Counted from the first letter of the stretch, positions 1 to 8,383 are shown. The stretch is DNA of 11,942 nucleotides from Dysgonamonadaceae bacterium (GCA_031287395.1 JAITTA010000226.1:1-11942), one strand, 5' to 3'. Made by a program: numbers and translations. The notes: a model not told the origin generated them from the letters alone.

Positions 1-825
1 ATGTTCTATCTGCTCGGGCTCCTTTCCCGGAACATAGCAATCGAACCCCACAATATCGACATAATCATCTCCCGGATAACGTTCCAGAAACATTTCTTTA
101 TTGTCTGTTTCGGAAGGAGAATAAGCATAAAGCAGATTATGTACCTGTTTTTTATCCCGGAGGTATTCGACCGTCATGATCCAAAGCCGCTTGTATTCGT
201 CCGGAGTACATTGTTCACGACCCCACCAAAACCAATTGCCCGTATGTTCATGGTACATACGGAAAATAACAGGGATTCCTTCCCCCCTATCGTCTTTCAA
301 TCCGGAAAAGAATGCCGCTAAACGATCCAGCCACAACAAGTATCCGACATGATTATCACCACCGGGAAGTATGCTTCCTACTACAAAATCCTGCTTGCAG
401 TCCCAAGCCGTATTTCCTGTGACAATATTGTCGCCATGCCAACTGAAACTATTGATGGATCCCCTTCGATGAACCTCTTCAACATAACGTTTCATATCCG
501 AAAAACAGATGGAATCCAGATTAAAATCAGCACCGATTTCCACATGTCCCAACTCCCAACCAACCAAAGCCGGATAATCTCCGCAAACATCTTTTACATC
601 CGATTTATCTTTAACCCGATACCAATTATGACCATACGCAAGATCATCCTGATGACCGAATAAAATTCCTTTTTCCATCAAAAGTTTCAAACGATCATAA
701 AAATCTTTGGTCTCCTTTGTTGCATTTTTATCCACAATCGGCCGGGTTGGTATTTCATTTGGAGTAAATTGTGCATTTACCACCATATTAAATACTAAAA
801 AGAAATAAATAAATGTGATTCGCAT
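1..825 (-). CDS. GH26 endo-beta-mannanase (3' end cut off by window)
   Basis: This gene was read directly from the minus strand: ATG at 823-825, open for 275 codons to the window edge, so the C-terminus is missing. Residues 1-18 form a signal peptide with a likely signal peptidase I cut after NA (18|19). No lipobox cysteine is seen. Glycoside hydrolase family 26 hallmarks follow: FGHQDDLAYG near 56-65, a SWHGDN motif at 128-133, and RMYHEHTGNWFWWG at 189-202. The Glu at 193 in that last motif matches the family's general acid/base. The catalytic nucleophile Glu lies further C-terminal and is not in the window. GH26 enzymes mostly cut beta-1,4-mannan internally; some act on other beta-glycans, so the substrate is inferred. 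The gene is last of the susC-susD-SGBP series, 73 nt after the glycan-binding gene, which fits a secreted or surface depolymerase feeding the Sus-type importer. Confidence 0.9.
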   Translation of the reverse strand, partial: MRITFIYFFLVFNMVVNAQFTPNEIPTRPIVDKNATKETKDFYDRLKLLMEKGILFGHQDDLAYGHNWYRVKDKSDVKDVCGDYPALVGWELGHVEIGADFNLDSICFSDMKRYVEEVHRRGSINSFSWHGDNIVTGNTAWDCKQDFVVGSILPGGDNHVGYLLWLDRLAAFFSGLKDDRGEGIPVIFRMYHEHTGNWFWWGREQCTPDEYKRLWIMTVEYLRDKKQVHNLLYAYSPSETDNKEMFLERYPGDDYVDIVGFDCYVPGKEPEQIEH

Positions 826-843
826 ATTTTTTCATGTTATATG

Positions 844-890
844 TTCTACGTTGTACGTTTTTACACATAATAAAAACATACAACGTAGAA
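844..890 (-). repeat. Heptamer-built hairpin between SGBP and GH26 genes
   Basis: Two 20-nt arms (844-863 and 871-890) are reverse complements except at one position, with a 7-nt loop. In minus-strand RNA, the sense direction of the genes, the odd pair is a G-U wobble; in plus-strand RNA it would be an A-C mismatch. The arms are built from 7-nt units of the form GTTCTAC, GTTCTAC, GTTGTAT, GTTTTTA, mirrored on the other arm as TAAAAAC, GTACAAC, GTAGAAC. No U-run follows the stem, so this is not a standard terminator. It may be a dispersed palindromic repeat or an mRNA processing/stability hairpin. Either could separate expression of the mannanase from the genes before it. Confidence 0.75.
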
Positions 891-898
891 CGTAGAAC

Positions 899-2044
899 TT
901 ATTCTTTAGGCATAATCCTGAAATTATCAAAACAAATATCAATAGATTCGGATATTCCTCCTGCAATATTGATTTGAAAACCGACATGTCCGTTTTCGTG
1001 AGGGAGATCGGACTCTTTTTTCCCGTTCATTATCACTTCCAAAGGAACGGTAATCGTTTTCCATTTTCCATTGGTATTGAATTCCACAATCCTCCAAGGT
1101 TCCCAGTACCATCCTGTCTGGAATATCAATCCGATTCCCTTGGTCTTAAGCGGAGTCAAGGTCAAAACTTCAAATTTATAATTGTATTTTTCCGGGTTAT
1201 CGAAATAATCCTTCCCATCAAATACCGGATACCAGGAAGCAAGGAAATCAAACCATTCCCATGAGCCTAAAGTTTTGGTAATGCGCGTATACAACCCGCT
1301 ACATGGTTTCGGATCTTCAGGTTTTGAACCGTCGGTAAACCAATTCTGACCGGTCCATCCCTGATAATGGTCAATATCCTGGAATATTCCACGATCATCT
1401 TTATATCGACCCGGAGCATACAAATCGGCTGCGTCGCCGACCATCCGGATCCTATCTCCCTGAGCAACTCCCTGAGGTACAATTACGGAAACATATTCTG
1501 CTGTAGTCGTATCTATTTTAGCTTCTATATTTCCAAAATAAACCTTTCCCTTTTCATTTGTAATTTCATATAAGTCGAAATTAAGCCCATTGATATTGAC
1601 CGTATCTCCTACCGCAGCATATTCGTTGTCAAGTCCCGTAAGAACCAATGGGGGAACATTAACAACCAGAGGCGCCGTAGTTTCTCCCAATTTGGTTACC
1701 ACCTTCACCTGATTGTTGACAGATGTGGGAATAACACGGGGAATCGGTAAAGTAATGCGGTCCCGGAGAGCATATACGGTCGATAAATCGACCTCCACGT
1801 CATTGAATGTGATCGACTTGATTCCGGTCAGATTATCTCCCAGGATAGCAATCATTTGGGCTAATTCACCCTCCACAAGGGGAGTTGTAAGATCGGTAGA
1901 GGCCGTAATTTTCGTGATTTTCGGAGGACCGTCGGACGATAACTTATCATCATATCCTTCATTATAATCTGCAATATTATCCTGGCATGCACTTACGAAA
2001 AAAGCAGCAGAAATAATGAACAAGGCTATATTTTTTAGTTTCAT
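899..2044 (-). CDS. Surface glycan-binding lipoprotein with TIG domains (SusE/SGBP-B position)
   Basis: This 381-residue lipoprotein starts at ATG 2042-2044. An in-frame TTG 36 nt earlier would put 12 residues before a complete signal peptide, so it is rejected. The signal peptide ends in a lipobox with Cys20, and the acidic stretch after it (QDN...DYNEGYDD) resembles the Bacteroidota surface-export signal. Residues 41-130 and 131-205 look like two IPT/TIG immunoglobulin-like domains. Residues 208-381 form an aromatic-rich C-terminal domain with Trp 230, 235, 262, 264, 271, 312, 314 and 317. It resembles the glycan-binding end of SGBP-B proteins of xyloglucan and mannan loci. Such proteins hold polysaccharide at the outer membrane without cutting it. 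The gene follows susD by 26 nt, so they are surely co-transcribed. Ligand specificity cannot be read from the sequence; beta-mannan is inferred from the GH26 neighbour. Confidence 0.85.
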   Translation of the reverse strand: MKLKNIALFIISAAFFVSACQDNIADYNEGYDDKLSSDGPPKITKITASTDLTTPLVEGELAQMIAILGDNLTGIKSITFNDVEVDLSTVYALRDRITLPIPRVIPTSVNNQVKVVTKLGETTAPLVVNVPPLVLTGLDNEYAAVGDTVNINGLNFDLYEITNEKGKVYFGNIEAKIDTTTAEYVSVIVPQGVAQGDRIRMVGDAADLYAPGRYKDDRGIFQDIDHYQGWTGQNWFTDGSKPEDPKPCSGLYTRITKTLGSWEWFDFLASWYPVFDGKDYFDNPEKYNYKFEVLTLTPLKTKGIGLIFQTGWYWEPWRIVEFNTNGKWKTITVPLEVIMNGKKESDLPHENGHVGFQINIAGGISESIDICFDNFRIMPKE

Positions 2045-2070
2045 AATTTTTGTAATTATTATTTTAACAA

Positions 2071-3828
2071 TTAACTCCAACCCGGATTGTTCTTAGTAAT
2101 GCTCTTATTAGAATTCATTTCCGAAGCGGGAATAGGGAATAATTTGTGTCTTTCGTTCCTGGATTTATAGACACCCGACTCGTCGGTACCTCCTATAAAG
2201 TTCATTACATCAAGATAAATACCCCAACGAATCAAATCCCATCTGCGATCTCCTTCCAGAGCCAATTCCATAGCCCGTTCTTCCAATACGGCAGAACGGA
2301 AATCAACGATAGAACCTATATTATCCGGTCCCGTCAAAGTTTTAGGAGTGGCATTACTGCGCACCCTTACCTGATTCAAAGCATCCAAAGCGTCTTCGGC
2401 CGGGACTCCGTCAACCTCTGCCGCAGCTTCTGCGTAGATCAATACGACATCGGCATAACGAAGGAAAGGCCAGAAAGCATTCGAACGCTCGATTTTCTTA
2501 TCGTCACGGTCATCGTATTTGGTCAGAAATGCCAGGAAAGCGGCATCGGTATTACACCTGTAAACCAAACCGTCGTTGAACGGAGCCGTCGGCGGCACCT
2601 GATTTCCACCATCGTCCGTGTATCCCACCGCCTTTTTTCTCCATTCTTCATTGTTCGGATAAAAAGATCCTAAATTCCATGTCCGGTCAAAATTACGAAC
2701 CCAACGGTGTAACACCCCCTTCTCAACCCGGTAATCCTTACTTTCAAATAATTTATACCAATGATCACGACATCCGTACCATAATCCATTGTAGATATCG
2801 CCTGTAGCATCATATATCCCTGCATATCCTACGGAAAAGGTAATACCCCAACGACTATCATCGGAGACAGATTGCAGCGTCCAGATGTGTTCTTTTGAAT
2901 TCCGGTTCTCTTTTTTCCAGAGGTCATCATAAGTCAACAGGCCGTAACTTCCATACACCCCATCTATCACCTGTTTGGCTTTATCTCTTGCCAACCTGTA
3001 ATATTCCTTGTAGTCAAAAACATCATATCCTGCCACCTGTTCTTTAGAAAAAGTCCTTTCCACAGGATTGGTATATACCCTCGTACCGGCGTTCATTAAA
3101 AGAGGAGCTCCGCCTATTTTACTGTCCTGAGTCCCTGCGGGCATCGCTCCGGAAGCAATCGTAGCATACACTTTTGCCAGGAGTGAAGCTGCCGCTCCGG
3201 AAGAAGCTCTTCCGGGCACAAATTCCTTATCCGTATTTTTGTACATCATATCTTCGGCATCCGTCAGCAATTCAATAATATATGCATAAACATCTTTTAC
3301 CGGAGAACGCGGAACATCGATGTCTCCGGTTGCATTAATCGATTCCTTACGAATCGGAACTTCACCGAACGCTCTGACTAACAAAAAATAAGAGTAAGCC
3401 TTCAGGAAATACAATTCACCCAGGATATTTTGTTTGTATCGTTCGGAAATATCCATTTTGTTGATATTTTCAATTGCAAAGTTCGCCCGGTGTATCATAT
3501 TGTATGGTTTTTCCCACAAATAGGAAACCTGCTCAATTCCCTGAAAATTACCTGCACCAAGCTCCCTGAACGCCCAATCCGGACCGGAAATATAGTCACA
3601 ATCGAATTCCAATACCGTAGGGAAAATATTCCATCTGAACATATCATCCAATAACTTGCTGTATGTTCCCATCACCCATTGGGTTGCTCCCTCATCGTTA
3701 TTCGGGATGTCCTGCGGTTGTATAAAGTCGTATTTTTTCTCTACCAAGGCATCCTCGCAAGAAACCATTGGAAGAAATATACCGGCAAAGAATATCCAAT
3801 ATGTAATATTACAAAAATATTTTTTCAT
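2071..3828 (-). CDS. susD: SusD/RagB family nutrient-binding outer-membrane lipoprotein
   Basis: The protein has 585 residues and a lipoprotein signal peptide with the lipid-bearing Cys at 24 (PMVSC|ED). SusD family marks are clear. FLKAYSYFLLVRAFGEVPI at 141-159 is the conserved helix and loop of the N-terminal TPR region. EERAMELALEGDRRWDLIRWG at 516-536 is the signature of the C-terminal RagB/SusD domain. The protein ends in NNPGWS, as family members usually do. SusD proteins form the lid over the SusC barrel and bind incoming glycan or peptide at the cell surface. The gene starts 21 nt after the susC stop, the usual tight pairing. The length is ordinary for the family and no frame problems were seen. 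The ligand is inferred to be beta-mannan oligosaccharide from the downstream GH26. Confidence 0.95.
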   Translation of the reverse strand: MKKYFCNITYWIFFAGIFLPMVSCEDALVEKKYDFIQPQDIPNNDEGATQWVMGTYSKLLDDMFRWNIFPTVLEFDCDYISGPDWAFRELGAGNFQGIEQVSYLWEKPYNMIHRANFAIENINKMDISERYKQNILGELYFLKAYSYFLLVRAFGEVPIRKESINATGDIDVPRSPVKDVYAYIIELLTDAEDMMYKNTDKEFVPGRASSGAAASLLAKVYATIASGAMPAGTQDSKIGGAPLLMNAGTRVYTNPVERTFSKEQVAGYDVFDYKEYYRLARDKAKQVIDGVYGSYGLLTYDDLWKKENRNSKEHIWTLQSVSDDSRWGITFSVGYAGIYDATGDIYNGLWYGCRDHWYKLFESKDYRVEKGVLHRWVRNFDRTWNLGSFYPNNEEWRKKAVGYTDDGGNQVPPTAPFNDGLVYRCNTDAAFLAFLTKYDDRDDKKIERSNAFWPFLRYADVVLIYAEAAAEVDGVPAEDALDALNQVRVRSNATPKTLTGPDNIGSIVDFRSAVLEERAMELALEGDRRWDLIRWGIYLDVMNFIGGTDESGVYKSRNERHKLFPIPASEMNSNKSITKNNPGWS

Positions 3829-3849
3829 CTGTCTCTGTTTTATTTTTCA

Positions 3850-6800
3850 TTAAAAATCCAATTTCAATCCAAGAGAATAAGTCCGGCTGCTCGGATAGGA
3901 ATACAAATCCACGCCACGTCTGGAAGCATCTCCCGCAAACGCGTTGACATCCGGGTCATACCAACCGTAATCGGTGATAGTAAACAAGTTAGTTGCACTC
4001 ACATAAATATGGATACTTTCAATGCCTTTCAATTTAGGTTTAAAAGTATATCCTGCATTGACATTCTTCAAACGAACGTATGAACCATCCTCGATATACC
4101 TGTTACTGAGTTTCCACTCACGGGTATACCCTCCGGAGATGGCTTTAGGCCATTTCGCATTTTCACGGTTTTCTTCCGTCCAACGGGTTTGATAAGCATC
4201 AACCGGAACATTAGCAATATTTGTCATCTTTATTTCAGTCAGGTTTGCATTAAAAATATCGTTTCCTACGCTACCCTGGAAGAAAAAACCGAAGTCAAAT
4301 GATTTATATTTGAAGTTATTCGTAAATCCGAATACAAAATCCGGATTAGTATTTCCGATAATTACACGGTCGGCATCTGTAATCTGTCCGTCGCTATCAA
4401 TATCCCGGTATTTGATTTCTCCGATTTTCGATTGAGCCATCTGGAGCGGAACTTTTGTTTCATCCGCATATTGGGGATCGGCTCTGACTTCGGCAATATT
4501 GTCATAAAAACCATCTTCCACATAACCATAAATGGCTCCGATCGGCATCCCGTTTCGTTGGATGAATACATTGTCTACCGCATACCACAGGCGGGTAGCA
4601 AACTGGTCTCCTTCCAATCCTCCGATTTTATTTTTGTTGAACGACAGATTGGCGTCGATAGTCCAGGTAAAATCACGCTGCATGACAGGATAAAATTTCC
4701 CCGTGATTTCCATTCCCCGGTTTTCAACCCATCCGGAATTTTGCCACATACTGGTAAATCCGCTGTTCGATTCTATTTTCACATTCTGAAGTAAATCGGT
4801 GGTCTTTTTATAGTATAAATCAACAGTAAACCCTATCCGGTCTTTTAAGAATGAAAAATCCAAACCGGCATTGTACTGATCCGTGGTTTCCCATTTCAAA
4901 TCAGGATTCAGGGCCCCTCTCCAGTCCACTTCGGCAAAACCGCTATTCAGACTTCCTGCAATCGGATAATTTGCCGTAGCAAGAAAAGCCTGTGTCTGAT
5001 AAGCATTAATTCCCTGATTACCGGTTTGTCCATAACTGAGACGTAATTTCAGATTATTGAATAAATTCAGGTTCTTAATGAATTTTTCTTCCGATAAGCG
5101 CCATGCAACAGCTCCCGAAGCAAATGTAGCATATTTATTTCCTTCGATAAACTTACTGGAACCGTCACGACGAACGGATGTCGTCAGGATGTACTTTCCA
5201 TCGTAGGTATAATTTACACGGCCTAACATAGAAATCAGGCTGGTTTGTCCTCTTCCGCTCTGTAGCGGATCCAAACGCAGCGCCTGGCTCATATCATAAG
5301 CCTGTGTGATATCCGTCGGAAAATCACTGCCACTCATCGTCTTATTTCCATAGTTGGATACCTCATAGGTATACCCGGCTACAGCATTGATTGAATGAAT
5401 TTTATTGAAAATCTTTTCAAATGCCAGAAGAGATTCGGAGGTAATTCCCAAATACCAGTTATCGCTTTGAGCTCCTCGTCCGTTTGTAGGAGGATAACCC
5501 TCATGAGTGAGACGGTTATAATAAGAATACCTGTTATTTCCCGAATAATTGACTCCGATATTTTCCCTGAATTTCAAGTAATCAGTGAATTTCAACTCTA
5601 CATAAGAAGCTGCAAATGCATTATTTGTGAGTAATTGGTCCTTTGCGTTACGAACATAAACCGAAGGGTTGGCCGCCAGCCAGTCCAACTGGTTATTTTG
5701 TCCGGCTCCGAAATCAGGATCATAGGTCGGCGGAAATACCAGCGCCGAGCGGATCACAGCGGCTTCCGAAGAGTTCGTTTTGGAGAAATCGGTCACAGCA
5801 CGAGTATAACTGATATTCAGGCCCACATCCAGCCAATTTCTCAGTGTACGGCCAATATTCGAACGAAAAGAATAGCGCTCATAACCCGAATTAATAATAA
5901 TACCATTCTGTTTCAAATAATTACCGGAAAAGGAATACCATCCCTTATCACTCCCCCCGGATGTACTCAAGTTATACTCCTGGGAATAGCCGGTCTGGAA
6001 TATTTCATCCTGCCAATCGGTAGAACTTATCATGGTCTGATTTCCATATTGATCAGTTCTCAAACCGGGATTAAGGAAATCTTCCGGTGACGGTTCGTAT
6101 ACTCCTGTATTAGTCAGCATATTATTATTCGCATCATACCGGTAAGACCAGATTCCCGGATAAGGAAGATTATAATAGCTTACATTATCATATTTTTCCC
6201 GGTTAAGAACACCTTCGTTCACATATTTGGCATAAGTAACAGGATCCAGGACATCGATCCTTTTTCCTATTTTAGAAACTCCGAAGTTGGATGTAAATTC
6301 AATTTTATCCACTCCTTTTTTCCCTTTTTTCGTTGTAATCAGAATGACGCCGTTCGCTCCACGGGATCCGTAGATCGCTGTAGCAGAAGCATCCTTCAAT
6401 ACTTCAATCGATTCGATATCATTCGGGTTGATATTCCCCAGCGGGTTAGAAGTCTGATTATTCCCGTTCTGCAACGAACTGGTCGGCGCTGAAGCGATAT
6501 CATAAGGAATGCCGTCCAGAATATACAACGGCTGCGAATTCGTAGAAAAAGAATTTGTTCCACGGATGAAGATACTGACGCCGGCTCCCGGAGCTCCGTC
6601 ATTCTGATTTACAACAACCCCGGCAAGACGCCCCTGCAAAGCATTATTAATGCTTGCAGCAGGGTTTCCTTTCAACATGTCGTCGGTTTTAATCTGACCT
6701 ACCGAACCGGATAAATCCCTTTTTTTGAGTGTACCGTATCCTACCACTACAACTTCATCCAGATTAGTATTAGGAATAAGAGTAACATCAATCACATTCC

Positions 6801-7068
6801 GGTCGGCTGTAATTTCTCTTGATTCCATCCCGACATAAGAAAAAATCAGCCTGGCTCCACTTGAAACCGACAAACTGTATTTTCCGTCAATGTTCGTAAC
6901 GGCTCCTACCGAAGAGTTCCCTTTTTGGGTTACCGATACTCCGGCAAGCGGCTCATTATCTTCAGAGGATCTGACAATACCCGTAACAAGAATATTCTGT
7001 TGGGCAAAAGCAAGATCTACAATGAAGAATAACAATAAAAATAGTAAAATTGCTTTTTGTTTTTTCAT
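3850..7068 (-). CDS. susC: SusC/RagA family TonB-dependent outer-membrane importer
   Basis: The product has 1072 residues from ATG 7066-7068. The frame stays open 29 codons further upstream, but that would bury the signal peptide (MKKQKAILLF..., cut after AFA at 22) and run through the promoter region. Residues 25-101 form a carboxypeptidase-regulatory-like domain. The TonB-box-like DEVVVVGYG at 104-112 follows. The plug domain comes next, with SIFIRGTNSF (165-174), LYILDGIP (181-188) and DASATAIYGSRGANGVILITT (226-246), all classical for SusC. The rest is a 22-strand barrel ending in an aromatic (LGLKLDF), the outer-membrane assembly signal. There is no N-terminal STN domain, so signalling to an anti-sigma factor is not expected. 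SusC imports oligosaccharides captured by the paired SusD. Control probably comes from the AraC-type gene upstream and the repeats at 7195-7260. Confidence 0.97.
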   Translation of the reverse strand: MKKQKAILLFLLLFFIVDLAFAQQNILVTGIVRSSEDNEPLAGVSVTQKGNSSVGAVTNIDGKYSLSVSSGARLIFSYVGMESREITADRNVIDVTLIPNTNLDEVVVVGYGTLKKRDLSGSVGQIKTDDMLKGNPAASINNALQGRLAGVVVNQNDGAPGAGVSIFIRGTNSFSTNSQPLYILDGIPYDIASAPTSSLQNGNNQTSNPLGNINPNDIESIEVLKDASATAIYGSRGANGVILITTKKGKKGVDKIEFTSNFGVSKIGKRIDVLDPVTYAKYVNEGVLNREKYDNVSYYNLPYPGIWSYRYDANNNMLTNTGVYEPSPEDFLNPGLRTDQYGNQTMISSTDWQDEIFQTGYSQEYNLSTSGGSDKGWYSFSGNYLKQNGIIINSGYERYSFRSNIGRTLRNWLDVGLNISYTRAVTDFSKTNSSEAAVIRSALVFPPTYDPDFGAGQNNQLDWLAANPSVYVRNAKDQLLTNNAFAASYVELKFTDYLKFRENIGVNYSGNNRYSYYNRLTHEGYPPTNGRGAQSDNWYLGITSESLLAFEKIFNKIHSINAVAGYTYEVSNYGNKTMSGSDFPTDITQAYDMSQALRLDPLQSGRGQTSLISMLGRVNYTYDGKYILTTSVRRDGSSKFIEGNKYATFASGAVAWRLSEEKFIKNLNLFNNLKLRLSYGQTGNQGINAYQTQAFLATANYPIAGSLNSGFAEVDWRGALNPDLKWETTDQYNAGLDFSFLKDRIGFTVDLYYKKTTDLLQNVKIESNSGFTSMWQNSGWVENRGMEITGKFYPVMQRDFTWTIDANLSFNKNKIGGLEGDQFATRLWYAVDNVFIQRNGMPIGAIYGYVEDGFYDNIAEVRADPQYADETKVPLQMAQSKIGEIKYRDIDSDGQITDADRVIIGNTNPDFVFGFTNNFKYKSFDFGFFFQGSVGNDIFNANLTEIKMTNIANVPVDAYQTRWTEENRENAKWPKAISGGYTREWKLSNRYIEDGSYVRLKNVNAGYTFKPKLKGIESIHIYVSATNLFTITDYGWYDPDVNAFAGDASRRGVDLYSYPSSRTYSLGLKLDF

Positions 7069-7142
7069 AAGTAAACAACTATTATCAATTAATCTAAAAA
7101 TAAACCGGCCATCCTCAAAAGAGAATCCAGATTTTTCAGATG

Positions 7143-7150
7143 CAAATGTA
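7143..7150 (-). promoter_or_regulatory. Possible -7 box for the sus operon
   Basis: TACATTTG on the minus strand matches the Bacteroidota -7 consensus TAnnTTTG. It lies about 75 nt upstream of the susC ATG and downstream of the operator-like repeats. No TTTG/TTG is found at the ideal 19-21 nt upstream; the nearest TTG is 15 nt away. A promoter with a poor -33 box would suit dependence on an activator. A second match, TATTTTTG at 7216-7223, is possible but lies between the two repeat copies. Confidence 0.4.
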
Positions 7151-7194
7151 GGCATAAAAGTATAACAATTTAGATATTTTTTTAACTAAATATG

Positions 7195-7208
7195 ATACTT
7201 TTTCAACA
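7195..7208. promoter_or_regulatory. Operator-like direct repeat, susC-proximal copy
   Basis: ATACTTTTTCAACA occurs here and again at 7247-7260 with no mismatch. The starts are 52 bp apart, close to five turns of B-DNA, so both copies face the same side of the helix. This copy lies about 45 bp upstream of the candidate -7 box. AraC-family activators commonly bind direct repeats upstream of their target promoter, and an AraC-type gene is adjacent. Regulator and target are inferred; the repeat itself is seen directly. Confidence 0.55.
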
Positions 7209-7246
7209 ATTCAAACAAAAATAAAAAGGAAAAATCAAGCAAAATA

Positions 7247-7274
7247 ATACTTTTTCAACATAGTATTGATACTA
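7247..7274. promoter_or_regulatory. Operator-like direct repeat, distal copy, with adjoining palindrome
   Basis: The second perfect copy of ATACTTTTTCAACA occupies 7247-7260. It is followed directly by the inverted repeat TAGTAT-TG-ATACTA (7261-7274), whose right half begins a looser third copy (TGATACTATTTT from 7267). The cluster fits a set of binding sites for a dimeric regulator, most simply the AraC-type protein encoded at 7453-8340. Confidence 0.5.
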
Positions 7275-7290
7275 TTTTATCCACCTTCGC

Positions 7291-7455
7291 TTAGAAACTG
7301 TTTAAATTTTTCGCGAAAAGAATTTGAGAAATAAAAAGCATCTATTTCGATGGCGGAATTTTTGATAATAGCGGGCTATTTGATAAAATTCCCGACAAGA
7401 AATAGCCTTTTTAGACTCAAATAACTTCGTGGAAAAATTTTTAAACAGTTTCTTA
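7291..7455. mobile_element. MITE-like 159-bp palindromic element with flanking TTA
   Basis: The core 7294-7452 is one imperfect palindrome. The left arm 7294-7372 and right arm 7375-7452 are reverse complements over almost their whole length, with a few small mismatches and gaps, around a central GG. The outer ends are GAAACTGTTTAAA and its exact complement. TTA lies directly outside both ends (7291-7293 and 7453-7455), as a 3-bp target duplication would; some IS5-family elements make TNA duplications. It has no coding capacity. The right TTA is, on the minus strand, the TAA stop codon of the AraC-type gene. The transcript would fold into one very long hairpin between that gene and the sus operon. 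A chance TTA match, or a non-mobile structured repeat, remains possible. Confidence 0.6.
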
Positions 7456-8340
7456 AATTAATATTTTCTTTTTCGAATAATTTTCTCTGAATTCTTTCGG
7501 GGTACAACCTTTCCTTTTCTTAAATATCCGGTTAAAATTAGACAGGTTATTAAAACCGCATTCGTAACAGATTTCTCCTATAGAACGGGTTGTATCAACC
7601 AATAGCCGGGTAGCAACACCCAACCGGACCCCGTTCAGATATTCGACAAAAGTTCTGGAAGTTCGTTTTTTGATAAAACGACTGAAAGCAACTTCACTCA
7701 TATTAACCAGGTTAGCTACATCCATCAACCGCACAGGCTTTTTATAATTTTCCTGAAGATATTCCAATACTTTTTTTATCCTGCGACTATCGGTTTCTTC
7801 TCCATTATTCGAAAATGAGGAACTGGACAAAACTCTTGCCATCGGATCTAACGATAATTCATACATCAATTGCATCAATTGCATAACAGAATAAAAACCG
7901 TTCTTTTCATCACCCAAACTCAGAATCACCGGCTTCATTCTCCGTACGGTATCAACAGGAAACGCCAGGCCATGTTTTGCTTTCTCAAACATTTCACGAA
8001 TAGACCGAAATTGATTTCGTGAAAGGACATTTATAAAGAGATCTTTATGAAACTGAATTGTTATTTCTCTGATTTCCTGACTTTTACAACTTCCATTAAT
8101 CCAGGCATGTTCCAGATTCGGCCCTGTAATCAGTACTAATTCCAGATTATCTATATCTTCAATAGAATCTCCAACGATCCGTTTAACACCTCTTGCATTT
8201 TCTATAAAATTCAGTTCACACTCCGGATGGAAATGAATCGGGTATGTAAATTCTTTCTTTATCCTGGAAATGTATATAAAACAATTCTCCGGGGCCAGCG
8301 GAGTCACTTCCCTCAAAACATGCGTGTTCGACATGGTCAT
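7453..8340 (-). CDS. AraC-family transcriptional regulator with cupin sensor domain
   Basis: The product has 295 residues from ATG 8338-8340; a second in-frame ATG two codons later (8332-8334) is equally plausible. The N-terminal half is an AraC-type cupin domain with His36, His38, Glu42 and His78 arranged like a cupin metal or ligand site (HFHPECEL ... NLEHAW). The C-terminal 100 residues hold the two helix-turn-helix units of the AraC DNA-binding domain, about 205-227 and 253-285 (SIGEICYECGFNNLSNFNRIF, ending in the usual TPKEFR). It is cytoplasmic, with no signal peptide or membrane segment. Such proteins usually activate nearby sugar-use genes on binding a small ligand. The gene is 43 nt after the transglutaminase-fold gene and upstream of the sus operon, so it is the best candidate for binding the repeats at 7195-7260. 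That link is inferred. Confidence 0.93.
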   Translation of the reverse strand: MTMSNTHVLREVTPLAPENCFIYISRIKKEFTYPIHFHPECELNFIENARGVKRIVGDSIEDIDNLELVLITGPNLEHAWINGSCKSQEIREITIQFHKDLFINVLSRNQFRSIREMFEKAKHGLAFPVDTVRRMKPVILSLGDEKNGFYSVMQLMQLMYELSLDPMARVLSSSSFSNNGEETDSRRIKKVLEYLQENYKKPVRLMDVANLVNMSEVAFSRFIKKRTSRTFVEYLNGVRLGVATRLLVDTTRSIGEICYECGFNNLSNFNRIFKKRKGCTPKEFRENYSKKKILI

Positions 8341-8383
8341 TAAAAACTAAAGATTTATTCTCTTCATTTTTTCATTCTTCTCA

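Noticed and set aside
1..663. Plus-strand open frames at the left edge.
   Set aside because: They are antisense to the GH26 gene, whose catalytic motifs are clear on the minus strand.
844..890. Intrinsic terminator after the glycan-binding gene.
   Set aside because: The stem is long and AT-rich with no following U-run, and the GH26 gene starts 19 nt further on.
2045..2080. TTG start 12 codons upstream for the glycan-binding lipoprotein, overlapping susD.
   Set aside because: The lipoprotein signal begins at the ATG at 2044; the extension would spoil it.
2146..2673. A 175-codon plus-strand open frame inside susD, and similar ones at 3679-4083, 5635-6090 and 10337-10789.
   Set aside because: They lie antisense to strongly supported genes, have unlikely amino-acid composition and no recognisable domain.
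7069..7155. A 29-codon upstream extension of susC in the same frame.
   Set aside because: It would precede a complete signal peptide and overlap the candidate promoter; ATG at 7068 is the sensible start.
7216..7223. TATTTTTG as the main susC -7 box.
   Set aside because: It lies between the operator-like repeats, would give a leader of about 140 nt, and its nearest TTTG is 16 nt upstream. It is kept only as an alternative.
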